Positions 31,170 through 41,714 of a stretch of DNA of 64,000 nucleotides are shown in pieces. The DNA is from Aureobasidium sp. EXF-3400. Its lineage: Eukaryota > Ascomycota > Dothideomycetes > Dothideales > Saccotheciaceae. Made by a program: the position numbers and the translations under genes. How positions within the stretch are numbered: the stretch's first letter is position 1; every line of letters begins with the position of its first letter. A model generated the notes under the pieces. The model had not been told where the DNA came from. It saw nothing but the letters and a program-made list of their open reading frames with translations, and did no database searches. The stretch is from assembly GCA_024195585.1 (NCBI GenBank), contig SWBL01000145.1:1-64000 (forward strand), read 5' to 3'.

Positions 31170-32690
31170 TCATCGAGGAATCGACCTTCGGCCACTTCTG
31201 AGTTCATTGGGAGGCGAGCAACCAAGCCCTCCACATTTCTTGCAGTTCGATGCTTGTGGGTGGGTACGATCATACTCGACCTGGCGGTCCCACTTCTCTT
31301 CGATCACCTGGAGATCAGCTTCCCACATGTCCTCGATTGACCTATTCTCGAGCTCGGACATCTCCGCTTTCTTGTTGACAATCATCAAATCATGTTTGCG
31401 CATGGGACCCGGCATCATCTCAGCCACAGTCATGTCGAAGAGATGTTCAAAGCCAGAGACTGTAGGTTTATTATCAACGTCTCGTTTCCTCTTCTTGGTT
31501 GGAACAAGTAGGTCATCAAAGTTTTCAATTAGTGTGAAGTCGTGTCGGATCAGATCTCCTAATAGAGTGTCCCTGTCTTGGGATATGTCGAGTTCTCCTC
31601 CTAGGAGTAACTTGGCAAATCGTGATTGATCTTCCCACTTCTTCAGATCCTGTTTCAAAGCCATGAGTTTGACACACTTGTTCCATGAGTAAGACTGTAA
31701 CCTAGACAAGTAGAAGTCTTCCAGAATGTCAAGTTCTGTGGCATACTTCTGAACTTCTCCCGCCGCGTCCAAGGCGACCATGTTGTTGGTCGCGATGATA
31801 TCTTGGACACATAAATGTGCTTCCAAGTCATCTTGGAGTGCGGGATCCATATCAGAGTCGTCCAGCTCAATCTTAAAACGTACACCTTGAGTTGCTGGAA
31901 GCTCTTTATAGCTCTTGACCATTGGCGAGGGCCCCGTAGTATGTCGGTCTAGCTCCGATTTGAAGTCTTGTGTCCATATACGGGGCGGCAATTCGGTGAC
32001 TTCCATGACATTTCTGGAGATTCTTTTCATCTTGCCTCTCAGACAGTAACGAGTCTGATCGAACCTCTCTACTTGGCCAGTCCAGTTGCGAAACCATGGC
32101 TGCATAGGCCGCATATCGTTCTTGGAGTTTCCTTTAATTCTTCGTCGAAGGGTTTCAATTACATCTCTGGGATTGTAGGGAGGGATGCAAGTCTGCCAAT
32201 CCTGGCCCCTGGCCTCGTATCCGTTGACGAGGATCATGGGCAGAGCTGGTTGATATGTTCTTGGCTCTCCTCGTTTGCCTTTGCGCACGCGATATGTCAA
32301 ATCGCTTTCATCTGCTGCCGGCAATATGGCCCGTGCCATGGTGGAAAGTTTTGTGTAAACGAGTCTCCCCCCAGCACAATCTTTGCCGCCTTTTCTGCGA
32401 GTTCCGAAGTTGCCAATTGGTTCTAGGTAGTTGATGTTGTTTGCTCCCACAAAGTTCTGCGCAAGTTTCATGATACTCTGCTCAATTTCATACCGGTCGG
32501 GATTGGTTGTATAGAGCACAGTAACCTTGCTTGTGAGTTCATCAACTTTTATCTCCTTCTGAGATTTTGGCAGGAGAAGGGTATGAAGGATCTTCCGCTG
32601 TAGGGGGACGAGGCCATCATTGAGCGATGGAATTACCCTCCAGGGATGTGTCTCAGCTATCGCAAGCTGTTCTTTGCCTACACTCGCCAT
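31170..32690 (-). CDS. Truncated topoisomerase II-like protein, catalytic Tyr lost
   Basis: Intact single-exon ORF of 506 aa from ATG 32690. It matches only the breakage-reunion (GyrA/ParC-like) part of eukaryotic type IIA topoisomerase. It begins almost exactly at the winged-helix segment (IPSLNDGLVPLQRKIL, residues 20-35) and continues through LAQNFVGANNI, PIGNFGTRRKGGKD, LPMILVNG, WFRNWTGQVE, EVTELPPRIWTQ, the tower, and the C-gate helices near 430-475 ending in ENRSIEDMWEADLQ. The ATPase and TOPRIM domains are absent. The active-site Arg-Tyr pair is R109-L110, so the DNA-linking Tyr is replaced. The nearby YHHG motif reads YTTN (60-63), and the GIGTGW loop reads ARGQDW. A basic KKRKR stretch and a C-terminal CKKCGGLGC are present. 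It cannot cleave DNA by the known mechanism; DNA binding or a scaffold role is inference. A decaying copy is the alternative. Confidence 0.88.
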   Translation of the reverse strand: MASVGKEQLAIAETHPWRVIPSLNDGLVPLQRKILHTLLLPKSQKEIKVDELTSKVTVLYTTNPDRYEIEQSIMKLAQNFVGANNINYLEPIGNFGTRRKGGKDCAGGRLVYTKLSTMARAILPAADESDLTYRVRKGKRGEPRTYQPALPMILVNGYEARGQDWQTCIPPYNPRDVIETLRRRIKGNSKNDMRPMQPWFRNWTGQVERFDQTRYCLRGKMKRISRNVMEVTELPPRIWTQDFKSELDRHTTGPSPMVKSYKELPATQGVRFKIELDDSDMDPALQDDLEAHLCVQDIIATNNMVALDAAGEVQKYATELDILEDFYLSRLQSYSWNKCVKLMALKQDLKKWEDQSRFAKLLLGGELDISQDRDTLLGDLIRHDFTLIENFDDLLVPTKKRKRDVDNKPTVSGFEHLFDMTVAEMMPGPMRKHDLMIVNKKAEMSELENRSIEDMWEADLQVIEEKWDRQVEYDRTHPQASNCKKCGGLGCSPPNELRSGRRSIPR

Positions 32691-33871
32691 ATTCGCTCCT
32701 GGATGTGATTGAGAGCTGAAGTATCGACAGTTTATTGGATTGGGAGTCCTCGGAGCGGCAGAATGTCGGTGAAATCTATTTGCTTCGCTCTTTCCTGACG
32801 AACTTATGTCCTCTCTAGTGTTTATTGTCGAGAAGCAAGAGTCGAGACCAAGGATGGTCTGGAGAAACGAAGATCTGTCTACTCCGTACGAGGATCATAT
32901 GCCAGCAGGAGGTAGGCACCTAGATGCAGATTCCTTGGCAAGGCGCGTCTGCCTTCCGACGCGCGACGCCGCCTCCTCCGTAACACCACTTTACGATTGT
33001 CTTTTCTGGCGAAAGATACACTCTCTATCCAAATCACTTTGATACACTCAGCCGTATGATCTCTGGGTCGACTGATACGGCACGAAGCTGGAGCTTAATC
33101 AGCTAGTCTTGCAATAGAAGAATGGTCCAGAGCTACGAGCCCGGGTGAGTGTGAATTTGTTGGAGGCAGGGGATACTTGGACGGACTATACCACACCAGA
33201 GCAGAAGTTGATACTGACGTCTGGTAATGGACGTTGATTGGGTAAAATGCTGCACCAGCCTTCCATTGCGATCTCACAAGCGTTCATCTCGATACCTAAG
33301 CGACTTCCGAGTCTGTTTCCACTGATGAGGGAAGAACTTCTTCCAGCTGGCGACCTTCCAGATCTAGCAAACATGATAGGACCAATGCGTAATCCGATAC
33401 CTCGGTCTCTCGGTCCAGATCAGTATGCATGGACACGGTGCTGCATTCACTGTACGCAGACGCAAATGTGAAGACCATCCGAACAAGCATACGGCAGTGA
33501 CTTGGCACACATTGCAGCACCCTTAGGGAAAGATACATGATAACCAATCAACCAAGGCGATTCCCGACACGATGTGAAGATAAGAGGAGAGCAACCCTAC
33601 ACGCCAAGTTTCTTGGCAAGGTCCGCCATGGCCGCGAGATCGACCGCCATCTTTTAGTCCTCTGGACTTACCATTTCTTGCTCCAATCAAGATCAACCGT
33701 TCCTAACAACGTGTTAAAAATGTCCATCAACTCGTGCATATCAGCCGCGGCGATATCACTTCGCCGTCGATGCAATATCAAGGAGGTTAAATCATGAAAC
33801 GTATATCATAGAGCTACACGCGACAGACATGTCTCACAGCAATTCATCTCTATTCTCGACCCTCCACAGGC
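32691..33871. other. Intergenic, no gene recognised
   Basis: About 1.2 kb. I looked on the minus strand for remnants of topoisomerase II TOPRIM or ATPase domains upstream of the truncated gene and saw none. The plus strand near the right end should hold the promoter of the nuclease gene. Confidence 0.45.
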
Positions 33872-35809
33872 ATGAAGACTCCTAACATCTATATCCAATT
33901 GTTGGCGGTCGCTTCCTTCACTGGACAGCTTGTGTCGGCCGAGACTATCAGTCAGATCAACGGCAACAGATACCTTTCCCCATACAATGGGAAGAATGTA
34001 ACTCACGTCGATGGTATCGTCACTGCCAAAGGACCGAACGGCATCTGGATCCGATCGACTACACCGGACGAGGATGACAGAACTTCAGAATCTGTTTATG
34101 TCTTCGACAAAAACTTTGGCAAGAATTTCACCGTTGGCGATCTTATACAGCTCAATGGCACCGTCTCTGAATACAGATCAAGCAAAGCTTACGTCTACTT
34201 GACCGAGATCATCAACCCCAAGCTCGTGAAGAAGGTATCTTCTGGAGGTGCTGCAGCTCCACTGATCATCGGCAAAGACACTTTGAGCCCTCCCACAAAG
34301 GCTTTTTCCGCGTTGGATAATGGCGATGCGTTTGCCGTCCCGAACAACGTCAGTCTGGTATCCGTGGCTAATCCAACTTTGATCCCTCGCAATTACGGGA
34401 TGGACTTCTGGGAGAGTTTGAGCGGAGAGCTGATCACTGTCAAGAGTGCTCACGCTTTGACGAAGCCAAACGATTACGGTGACACTTGGGTCGTCGGAGA
34501 CTGGAAAGTCACCGGTCTCAACAGCCGTGGCGGGTTGACTACAGTCGACAAAGGTATGCATTGACAACCGACAAACATCATTATCCAAGAATTGACACGG
34601 ATTTGCAGATGCTAACCCTGAGGCAATCATCATTGGATCCCCTCTTGATGGCACGAAGAACCCTGTGGTCACCAGAGTTGGAGATGTTCTTGGCGATATC
34701 ACTGGAGTCGTCAGTTACTCGTTCGGATACTACACCATCCTTCCCCTGACTGCCTTGAAAATTGTCAAGGGCGTTGAGCCTACACTTCCCCCACCTACCA
34801 GTCTTGTGTCTGATGGTGACTGTGGCGGTCTCACTGTCGGTTCATACAACGTTGAGAATTTGTGGGCTGGTTCGGACCACCTCGCCAATATCTCGGCTCA
34901 TATCGTCAACTATCTCCGCAGTCCCGACCTCATGTTCGTCCAAGAAATTCAGGACAATAACGGAGAGAAGAACGACGCGGTTGTTGCTGCAAATCTGACT
35001 CTTAGCACCCTGACTTCTGCAATCAGCAGTCTTGGTGGGCCTGAGTACGAATTTGCTGAGATTGACCCTGTTGATGACAAGAACGGCGGTGCGCCTGGCG
35101 GAAACATTCGCACTGCTTACCTTTACAATCCAGGGATCCTGCGACTACGCAAGCCTAACTTTGGCTCAAGCACTGAAGCTAACAAGGTGTTGCCTGGTCC
35201 TGAGCTCAAGTACAATCCCGGTCTCATCGACCCCACAAACTCAGCTTGGACCGCCAGTCGTAAGCCATTGGTCGCTGCCTTCGAGACACTCGATGGCAAG
35301 AACTCATTCTTCACCGTCAATGTTCACTTTGGAAGCAAGGGAGGTTCTTCCTCTATCGAAGGAGATGCTCGTCCTCCCGTAAACGGTGGTGTCGATGATC
35401 GCCAGGAGCAGATGCAATTGACTGCCGTGAGTAAACCAGGACGATCTTTGAACCATACAAAACTGACATGCTATAGGAATTTGTTGCCGACATCCTCGCT
35501 GAGGATAAAAACGCCAAGATCATTGTCGCCGGTGACTTCAACGAGTTTGCCTTTGTCCAACCTATCGAAAACTTCAAAAAAGTCTCCAACTTGAGAGACC
35601 TTGACGAGGCTGCAAACGTTCCTGAGCTGGAGAGATATACTTATCTGTTCGATATGAACAGTCAAGAGCTTGATCACATGTTCATCAGCCAGGCTCTTAA
35701 GCCAAAGGCACAGTACGAGCATGTTCACATCAACACATGGGTAACAAAGGCTCAGCAGATTTCGGACCACGATCCTTCAGTTGCGAAATTCAATGTTTGC
35801 AAGAAGTGA
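33872..35809 (+). CDS. Secreted endonuclease/exonuclease/phosphatase-family nuclease
   Basis: Exons 33872-34553, 34609-35426 and 35477-35809 (introns 55 and 50 nt) give 610 aa. The protein starts with a signal peptide (MKTPNIYIQLLAVASFTG..., cleavage likely near LVSA). Residues about 25-290 form an N-terminal region with OB-fold-like strands. The catalytic endonuclease/exonuclease/phosphatase domain runs from about 300 to the end: VGSYNVENLW, FVQEIQDNNG with the metal-binding Glu, VNVHFGSKGG, IVAGDFNEF, LDHMFIS and the final SDHDPS with the catalytic Asp-His. This arrangement resembles extracellular nucleases of the NucH/ExeM type. It probably degrades environmental DNA. It lies upstream of a secreted GDPD on the same strand. 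Confidence 0.88.
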
Positions 35810-35832
35810 GGTACAGTGTAAAACATTGTACC
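35810..35832 (+). terminator. Hairpin right after the nuclease stop codon
   Basis: Ten-base arms GGTACAGTGT (35810-35819) and ACATTGTACC (35823-35832), with one G-T wobble, are separated by three A, directly after the TGA. It is a possible 3' UTR hairpin; a role in 3' end formation is inference. Confidence 0.3.
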
Positions 35833-36510
35833 GTCCTTTGTTCAGCAACATCGGTTGGAAATCTGGTTTTAGCAGTTGCTCATGGAGGTGGCAACTCCAA
35901 ATCTGAGTGTTTGTAAAAACATCTAGAGTCAAAGGACTCAAGACCCTCTATATATATATATATTAGGAAACAACCACTTTTTCTTCATGTCTCTTCACAC
36001 TAGGATATCCCGGAAACTCCATGACCTGCGGTCCGATGCCAAGTTATTGGCAGCATGGTTGAACCTGTAGATCGGTCCTTGGCGAACTCTGTCAGCACGT
36101 CATAATCGAAACAACTCTCTTCCCTTGTCAACAACAGGAACATGCGTATTCTTCCTTCTGCTTTCCTTCTCGAGGACGGGATTGATTCGAAAAGCATCTT
36201 GTCGAACGTTAGCCGTTCTCGCTTCCAGTTTCACATTGGAAATAGTATCAGCGGGAAGTCGTCCTTAATACCGGTATAGGATAGACCGATACGGCAGGAG
36301 CTGCATGGCTTGCTTTGCCAAGTAAACCACACAACCATAACGGCATATCAAGGTCTACACGTGCGGAGTTCGGCTTGAGGGTGGCCGGGATCAGCGGTGT
36401 ATGGCTAGGTATAAGTTCTGTGTCTTATCGCTGAGTATGGACAATCAGTCTTGTTTCATTTTGCATTAGTCTCTTCCATTTACAGTGCGTCTCGTTGATC
36501 CAGTCCCATC
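35833..36510. other. Intergenic with AT microsatellite
   Basis: Region between nuclease and GDPD genes. It holds a short TA dinucleotide run at about 35948-35964 and the CACGTG described separately. No gene is seen. Confidence 0.5.
36358..36363. promoter_or_regulatory. CACGTG E-box upstream of GDPD gene
   Basis: A perfect CACGTG lies about 150 bp before the ATG of the secreted GDPD. In fungi this is the core site of the phosphate regulators NUC-1/Pho4 and also of other bHLH factors. Use by a phosphate regulator is inference. Confidence 0.35.
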
Positions 36511-37689
36511 ATGGCACCCACCCTCGCTCTTATTGTCGGTCTTGCGGCATTCAGTGCCGTCAATGCAATGCCGTTCACCATTCCTTACCTGGACAAGACC
36601 GGCCGTGTCGAGGTGCAGGGCCATCGAGGAGGTCTGAGTATGAGGACTGAGGAGTCCCTATGGGCATTCGCACACGCCTTGGTAAATCGTCTATGCTTGG
36701 AGTGAATATTCCGTAACTCACAACAATACAGGAGGTCGGTGTTGATGTACTTGAGATGGACACTGTTTTTACCAAAGACGGTGTTCCGGTTATTTGGCAC
36801 GATCACTGGATCTACCCAACCAAGTGCACTGGCGACTACGTGGGTGATTACATTGCCAACCTGACTCTTGCACAAGTCAAAACTCTCGATTGTTCTCTCC
36901 AGCTCGCAGATCATCCTCAGCAAGAGCGTAAGTGCATCCTGTCAAATCTGCCATAAGATATTGTGGCTGATCATGATTTCAGTACATCCCGGTACTACTA
37001 TCGCAACCCTGGAAGAGGTCTTGGAGCTGGTCAACTGTTACGGAGACCAGGGCGTGACAATTAACCTCGAGACAAAGTTGTCGCCCACGGCACCCAACGA
37101 GACGTTGTCAGTCGACACCTATATTACTGATCTGATTCCCATCCTCCAGAAGCACGGCTTTGAGTCGCGTACTTCTATTCAATCATTCGACTGGCGTACG
37201 CTTATTGGTATCCATGCGGCATACCCAAGTATCCCGATCGTCGCTTTGCTCGACGAAACAACGGTTGTGCCTGATGAGACAAACATGACTTATCCTTGGC
37301 TCGAGAACAGCGCGTACCCATGGCTCGGCGGTATCGACCTCGACGACTTCTCTGGCGACTGGGTTGCTGCAGCACATTCTATTGGCTCCTCTATATTGTC
37401 GCCAAACCATGGCACTGGCAATTCGAGCGATGCTACTGTCAACACTCCCCTCTATGTGCCATTCACCACCAAGGACGTCGTGGATAGATCACATGCTTTG
37501 GGCATGCAGGTCATTCCCTGGACTGTAGATGCTGAAGTGACAATCAGCAAATTGCTTGATGATGGTGTTGATGCTATCATCAGTAACTATCCTGAGAGAG
37601 TCATGTATGTGGGTAGACAGAGAGGATTGAGTGTGGGCAGAGCCAGAAACCCCAGTAAGCCGGAGTGCCTGGTCAACGCCTCTGCCTGA
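36511..37689 (+). CDS. Secreted glycerophosphodiester phosphodiesterase
   Basis: Exons 36511-36681, 36732-36927 and 36983-37689 (introns 50 and 55 nt) give 357 aa. Signal peptide MAPTLALIVGLAAFSAVNA. GDPD fold motifs: QGHRGG with catalytic His-Arg near residues 37-42, EESLWAF, VLEMDTVFTKDGVPVIWHDH with metal-binding Glu/Asp and catalytic His, INLETKL, and near the end MQVIPWTVD and GVDAIISNYPE. It hydrolyses glycerophosphodiesters to glycerol 3-phosphate and an alcohol outside the cell. Several N-glycosylation sequons (NLT, NET, NMT, NSS) support secretion. The last 25 residues are not recognisable. Confidence 0.93.
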
Positions 37690-38051
37690 TAGCATTTCGA
37701 TTCCATACTTCTCACATACTGTCCTCCTTGAGATCTATATCGTTGCTGTTTTTGTATTCGTGTGAAACAGCATATTTTCCCATCTCACAACCTGTAATAC
37801 ATCCTTACCACTTTAATCTTGGCTGTCTCTTTTCCGACCAAATCTGTCACAACAGCACAACGACACAACGATACAACGATGATGGTACACTCAGATCTAG
37901 CAGTTATCGAAGTGGTGGCCGATTCGAGGTGTACGGCTGATTAGACTTCCCGCAAGTCTGCTGCCTTGATATCCAAGCACAATCCCGCAAATACCCGCAC
38001 TTGCTGCCTGCTTGCCGACCTTTATATGTTGGCTAAGTTATGGTCCTTTTG
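37690..38051. other. Intergenic, no gene recognised
   Basis: About 360 bp between the GDPD gene and the tRNA gene. I see nothing specific. Confidence 0.5.
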
Positions 38052-38176
38052 ACCATGGTGGTGCAGTGGTCAGCACACCCGATCTGGTAACCTAAGTCCC
38101 TACTCTCGCTTACCTAAGTCCCTAATACTCTCTCTCGAAGATCGGGAGGTCGTAGGTTCGATCCCTACCCATGGTG
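38052..38176 (+). tRNA. Intron-containing tRNA, anticodon ambiguous
   Basis: The acceptor stem ACCATGG pairs perfectly with CCATGGT, with G as discriminator. D-arm GTGC/GCAC, T-arm GTAGG-TTCGATC-CCTAC, A box TGGTGCAGTGG and B box GGTTCGATCCC are all present. The anticodon stem CCCGA/TCGGG is interrupted by an intron of about 52 nt (about 38089-38140), leaving a mature length of 73 nt. By strict position counting the loop is TCTGGTA, giving anticodon TGG (Pro) but with C instead of the near-universal T33. Shifting by one base gives T33 and anticodon CTG (Gln) but a weaker stem. The intron contains a 13-base direct duplication. A T9 at 38181-38189 fits a pol III stop. Confidence 0.75.
38090..38124. 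repeat. Direct repeat inside the tRNA intron
   Basis: ACCTAAGTCCCTA occurs at 38090-38102 and again at 38112-38124, a 22-bp period that accounts for much of the intron's length. Confidence 0.85.
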
Positions 38177-38990
38177 TTTCTTTTTTTTTCTGCTTCTCTT
38201 GTTATTGCTAAGAGTCTCAACAATGGAACTTTGGGAGAAAAACACCACGAAATAATTCTTTCAGTCCTGGAAATTGACAAAGAGATCATCGGAACAAAGG
38301 CGGAAATGTCTCAACCCAACAAAGCTGGAAAGAAGACATTCTTGACAACGCAAACAATAGCATTCATCAATGTTCTTACCGCAGACTAATTGTCAAAACA
38401 TATACATATCCTCTCTCGCGACCAGGACCGCTTATTCTCCTAGCCCACTTTACTCATACCCGAGTCAAGCTAACATCTCATCTAGTCGAACACTCTTGGC
38501 TATACAACCGTCTCTCCGTCTTGGACATGGACAGCACAAATGCTGACTTCAACGCTAGACGTGCTCAGCGTGATCAAGGTACCAGAGACCTCTGCAATCC
38601 TGACTTTGTCCGCACTATCCTTGCGACCACCCAGAACATTCATAATGTCAAAGCAAACACAATCCTTGAGCGAAATGGTTCTCAGACTGGCGGTTAGAGC
38701 GCTGGTAAATGATTTGAGACATCGTGTTGTCTTGTTTGTAGCAACAAAAGAGTTCCAATATCACAAAATAAGACACTCAAGTTGTCTCTCACATACAGCC
38801 GTCCAGATAGAGACCAAGCCGTCATGAACGTGCTGGTCTCTACATGTCACATGTAAGCGTTGTGTTGTCGCAGAACTTCAGGTAGCTCTTTCACAGCCAA
38901 TAATTACAGCAGAAAGATACAAAAGTTCGTTCTTCCTACTGCATTTCACTCCCATCATCCAACAAGCTCAAAGCCTATCAGACAGCAAAC
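38177..38990. other. Intergenic, no gene recognised
   Basis: It starts with the T9 pol III stop after the tRNA. The rest holds no credible ORF. The last stretch is a leader for the gene at 38991. Confidence 0.5.
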
Positions 38991-40361
38991 ATGATGGACT
39001 TTTTACGTCCTGCACCTCACATTCTATCGCTCTCCTTCAATGACCACCTTTGGTGTGAGGTCAACATCATCAAGCTCATCGCCAGAGTTTTCCTGGTCAT
39101 GTACTGCATCTTTCTTCTCTTCTGGCTGAGACAAATCGCCAGTTGTCCATTCTTCAGGGCAATCAAAAGTTTGGCTGTCTGGTTCGGAGGCTTTCTGGAG
39201 TACCCTCAGGGCTTCGACAACGGCAACGACGGCAAGAACGACACCAACAAGAACCACGACAATGCTGCAAAGGACTCAGAACAGCAATTCTTAGTCTCTT
39301 CGGATCCCTCAGACGATACTCTGGACCATCCCTTTATCCCGTGCTCAGCCTGTCATGAGAAAATCAAGGCTCTCCAACCATCCTGCATCGAGATCAGCTT
39401 CCTTTCTGAGCCGCCTGTTCTCTACTCCACCGTTTCCGAGAACACCATCGAGACCACCACCCATCAAGACGAACCCGTCTCCTTCGCTAAGGCCGCTCTT
39501 ACCTCCCTCGCCGATGATCTCGAATTCGATGTGTCTCATCTCACACAAGCCGAGGCTGACGACATGCTTGTCGAATTGGATTCTTTGCGGTCTACGGTCG
39601 GCTCACGAGTATGCCTGTTCACCAAGGAGGGTGATACACCTGTGGATGCCTTCGATACAGATTCATGGTGGGGAGAAGTTTGCTTCATCGATGCTTTGAA
39701 GTGGTTGATTCGCAAGCGATTTCCTGGTCAGAATAGCTGCCAATTGGGGTTCGCTGGATTTGAGCCGGAAGAGGAGAAGAGCAACACTAAGGAAGAGAGA
39801 AAGGTCAAAGAGCACGACATTCGAGACCGCGATCACGAGGACACCGAGCAGCAGAAGAACTCTGAGATGCAAAGTGAGGACAGAAAGGAAGCGAAGAGTG
39901 GACACATAATCTCTTGTGCTCTTCCCAGCCCTCATGTTTACTCAGGTCTTCTCGCCAGGGGCTATGCTCCAGCTCCACCTCGTCGCCTCGTGCCTCTGCC
40001 AACTGTCCGAGACGTCATCAACTCCGTAGCTTCAGGGCTCAAGCAACAGTTTCAGTATCTCACCTCGTCCGAAATTGACACCATCATTGGAAGGCTGAAG
40101 AGTAGAAGGGACAAGATCATCGCAAGAGGAACCCTTGCCATCGAGAGCATTCGCAAACCCGGCCCCGATGCTACTGCCGAACAGCGTCGCAAGTATGCAA
40201 CAAAGGCCAACGCTCAGGTAGACGCTCATGTCGCACTGGTAGACGGGATCATACTTGCGATACGCGAGCAGTGCGACTCCTCGCAGTCACCTCTAACTGA
40301 GAAGAGTGACTGGAGTTGGTCTCAATATGCTTTTGAAAGTGACGATGATGACCGTAGATGA
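38991..40361 (+). CDS. Hypothetical single-pass membrane protein, 456 aa
   Basis: Single exon with a good ATG context (AAACATGATGG). I do not recognise a family. A hydrophobic helix spans about residues 26-49 (IIKLIARVFLVMYCIFLLFW). It is followed by an Asn/Asp-rich linker (GNDGKNDTNKNHDN), a CSACHEKI motif near 118, a folded-looking stretch with VCLFTKEGDTPVDAFDTDSWW, and a charged Lys/Glu/Asp region near 265-300. The C-terminal helical part contains YLTSSEIDTIIGRLKSRRDK. Most of the protein probably faces one side of a membrane. Strong coding composition over 1.37 kb makes the gene itself secure. Confidence 0.75.
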   Translation: MMDFLRPAPHILSLSFNDHLWCEVNIIKLIARVFLVMYCIFLLFWLRQIASCPFFRAIKSLAVWFGGFLEYPQGFDNGNDGKNDTNKNHDNAAKDSEQQFLVSSDPSDDTLDHPFIPCSACHEKIKALQPSCIEISFLSEPPVLYSTVSENTIETTTHQDEPVSFAKAALTSLADDLEFDVSHLTQAEADDMLVELDSLRSTVGSRVCLFTKEGDTPVDAFDTDSWWGEVCFIDALKWLIRKRFPGQNSCQLGFAGFEPEEEKSNTKEERKVKEHDIRDRDHEDTEQQKNSEMQSEDRKEAKSGHIISCALPSPHVYSGLLARGYAPAPPRRLVPLPTVRDVINSVASGLKQQFQYLTSSEIDTIIGRLKSRRDKIIARGTLAIESIRKPGPDATAEQRRKYATKANAQVDAHVALVDGIILAIREQCDSSQSPLTEKSDWSWSQYAFESDDDDRR

Positions 40362-41714
40362 GCTACCCCGATTTCTTCGCACTACGCCAGACTGGAATGA
40401 CAATCGGTAGGCCATCCGGCAGCTGGGTGGGAGAGTACTTGCAAGTTGAGCAAAAGGAGAACATCAATCGTTCAATTCAGGGAGTCGCATGACTTCATGC
40501 AAGCGGTGATCGAGGATATGGGTGGAGGAAGCTTCGGTGGATAGCTCTTCGAAGATGATACGGCGCAAGTAAATAACATACTTATGAAGCATATGTCCAT
40601 GGCTGTGTGTCTTTCATGATCGGTCGGGAGCAAACAATTTCGAAAAATGCCGATGAACAAACTCGAATTGCGGTCCACAAGTGAGCGAGTTGGAGGTACT
40701 GAGAGTATCTGCGCTCAGCAACTAATCCAAAGAGTTTTGTCGGTACCATGTTGCTGGCAACTGCAATGTTACCATCGGAAGTGGTAGGCATATCATTGAG
40801 ATGAAAAGGCTCAGAGGGAAGCGTAGCGACGGTTTCAGCAGTGTTGTGTCGATATGTCAGAAGCAGGCTTAAGATAGGGAAGTGGTAGTGACTGAGAGGA
40901 CGGATCTAACAAAAATGACGCATGGGAAGTTCGGCGCCGCGGTGGGTCGAACCTGCACCCTCGCCTGTCCAGCTGCGTAAGAAAAGGGGTAAATGACACG
41001 CCCAGATCTCGCTCACCGGCAACCACAACAAGACCATTGCGAAGTAGAAAGTATCACAATCAAGACAGTGCTGGAGGCGATCTGCATACGTCCTATAGCA
41101 AAAGAGCAAAAAACCATTTCTGGGAAAACTCCCTCCAAGTTCCTTGATCATAGGATACCAGGAAGTGGTTACTGGCGGCAAGGAGTCTGCACATGCTTTA
41201 AACCGTACACGTCGGAACTTGGAAGGTTTTATTACCGTAATCTAAAGAGCGTAGCCACTACACCACTCGGAAGATTCGGGAATTAGCCCAACTTCACATC
41301 AATATATGTGCTAAGTGAGGACTGGATTCAGGGGTTGAGAATTCCAAACACTTTTTGGAGTGCTTTCTCATCACACAGTTCCGACTCCATCACGACAACT
41401 TTCATTAGCAGTAACTGCCGCCGTCTGGATATCGAGAAGTCACGATTCGAGAGTTTTGATTGTAGATGCTCCTTCCGCCAGCGCTCTTGCTCGTACTTCG
41501 CGTCATCATCTTCCTTGTTGAACCATCGCGACTACCTCGCTCGAATCGACAAGGCAGCTTAATTTGCCTGCTTCACGTCGAATCTTCAGACTCCATCTCT
41601 GACAGCCCTTGAATCTGCACATCACATCTCAACTATACTATCGCCGTTCATTATTGCTACGTACCGATAAACGTATCCATCTTGCGATCCAGGACCCATT
41701 GATCCTATCACATC
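40362..41714. other. Intergenic, no gene recognised
   Basis: About 1.35 kb without a convincing gene. At about 40930-40960 the minus strand carries a B-box-like GGTTCGACCC, but no cloverleaf can be built around it. Open frames here are short. Confidence 0.45.

Noticed and set aside
40930..40990. A tRNA-like B box (GGTTCGACCC) on the minus strand
   Set aside because: The flanking bases do not form a T stem or acceptor stem, and no cloverleaf could be built.
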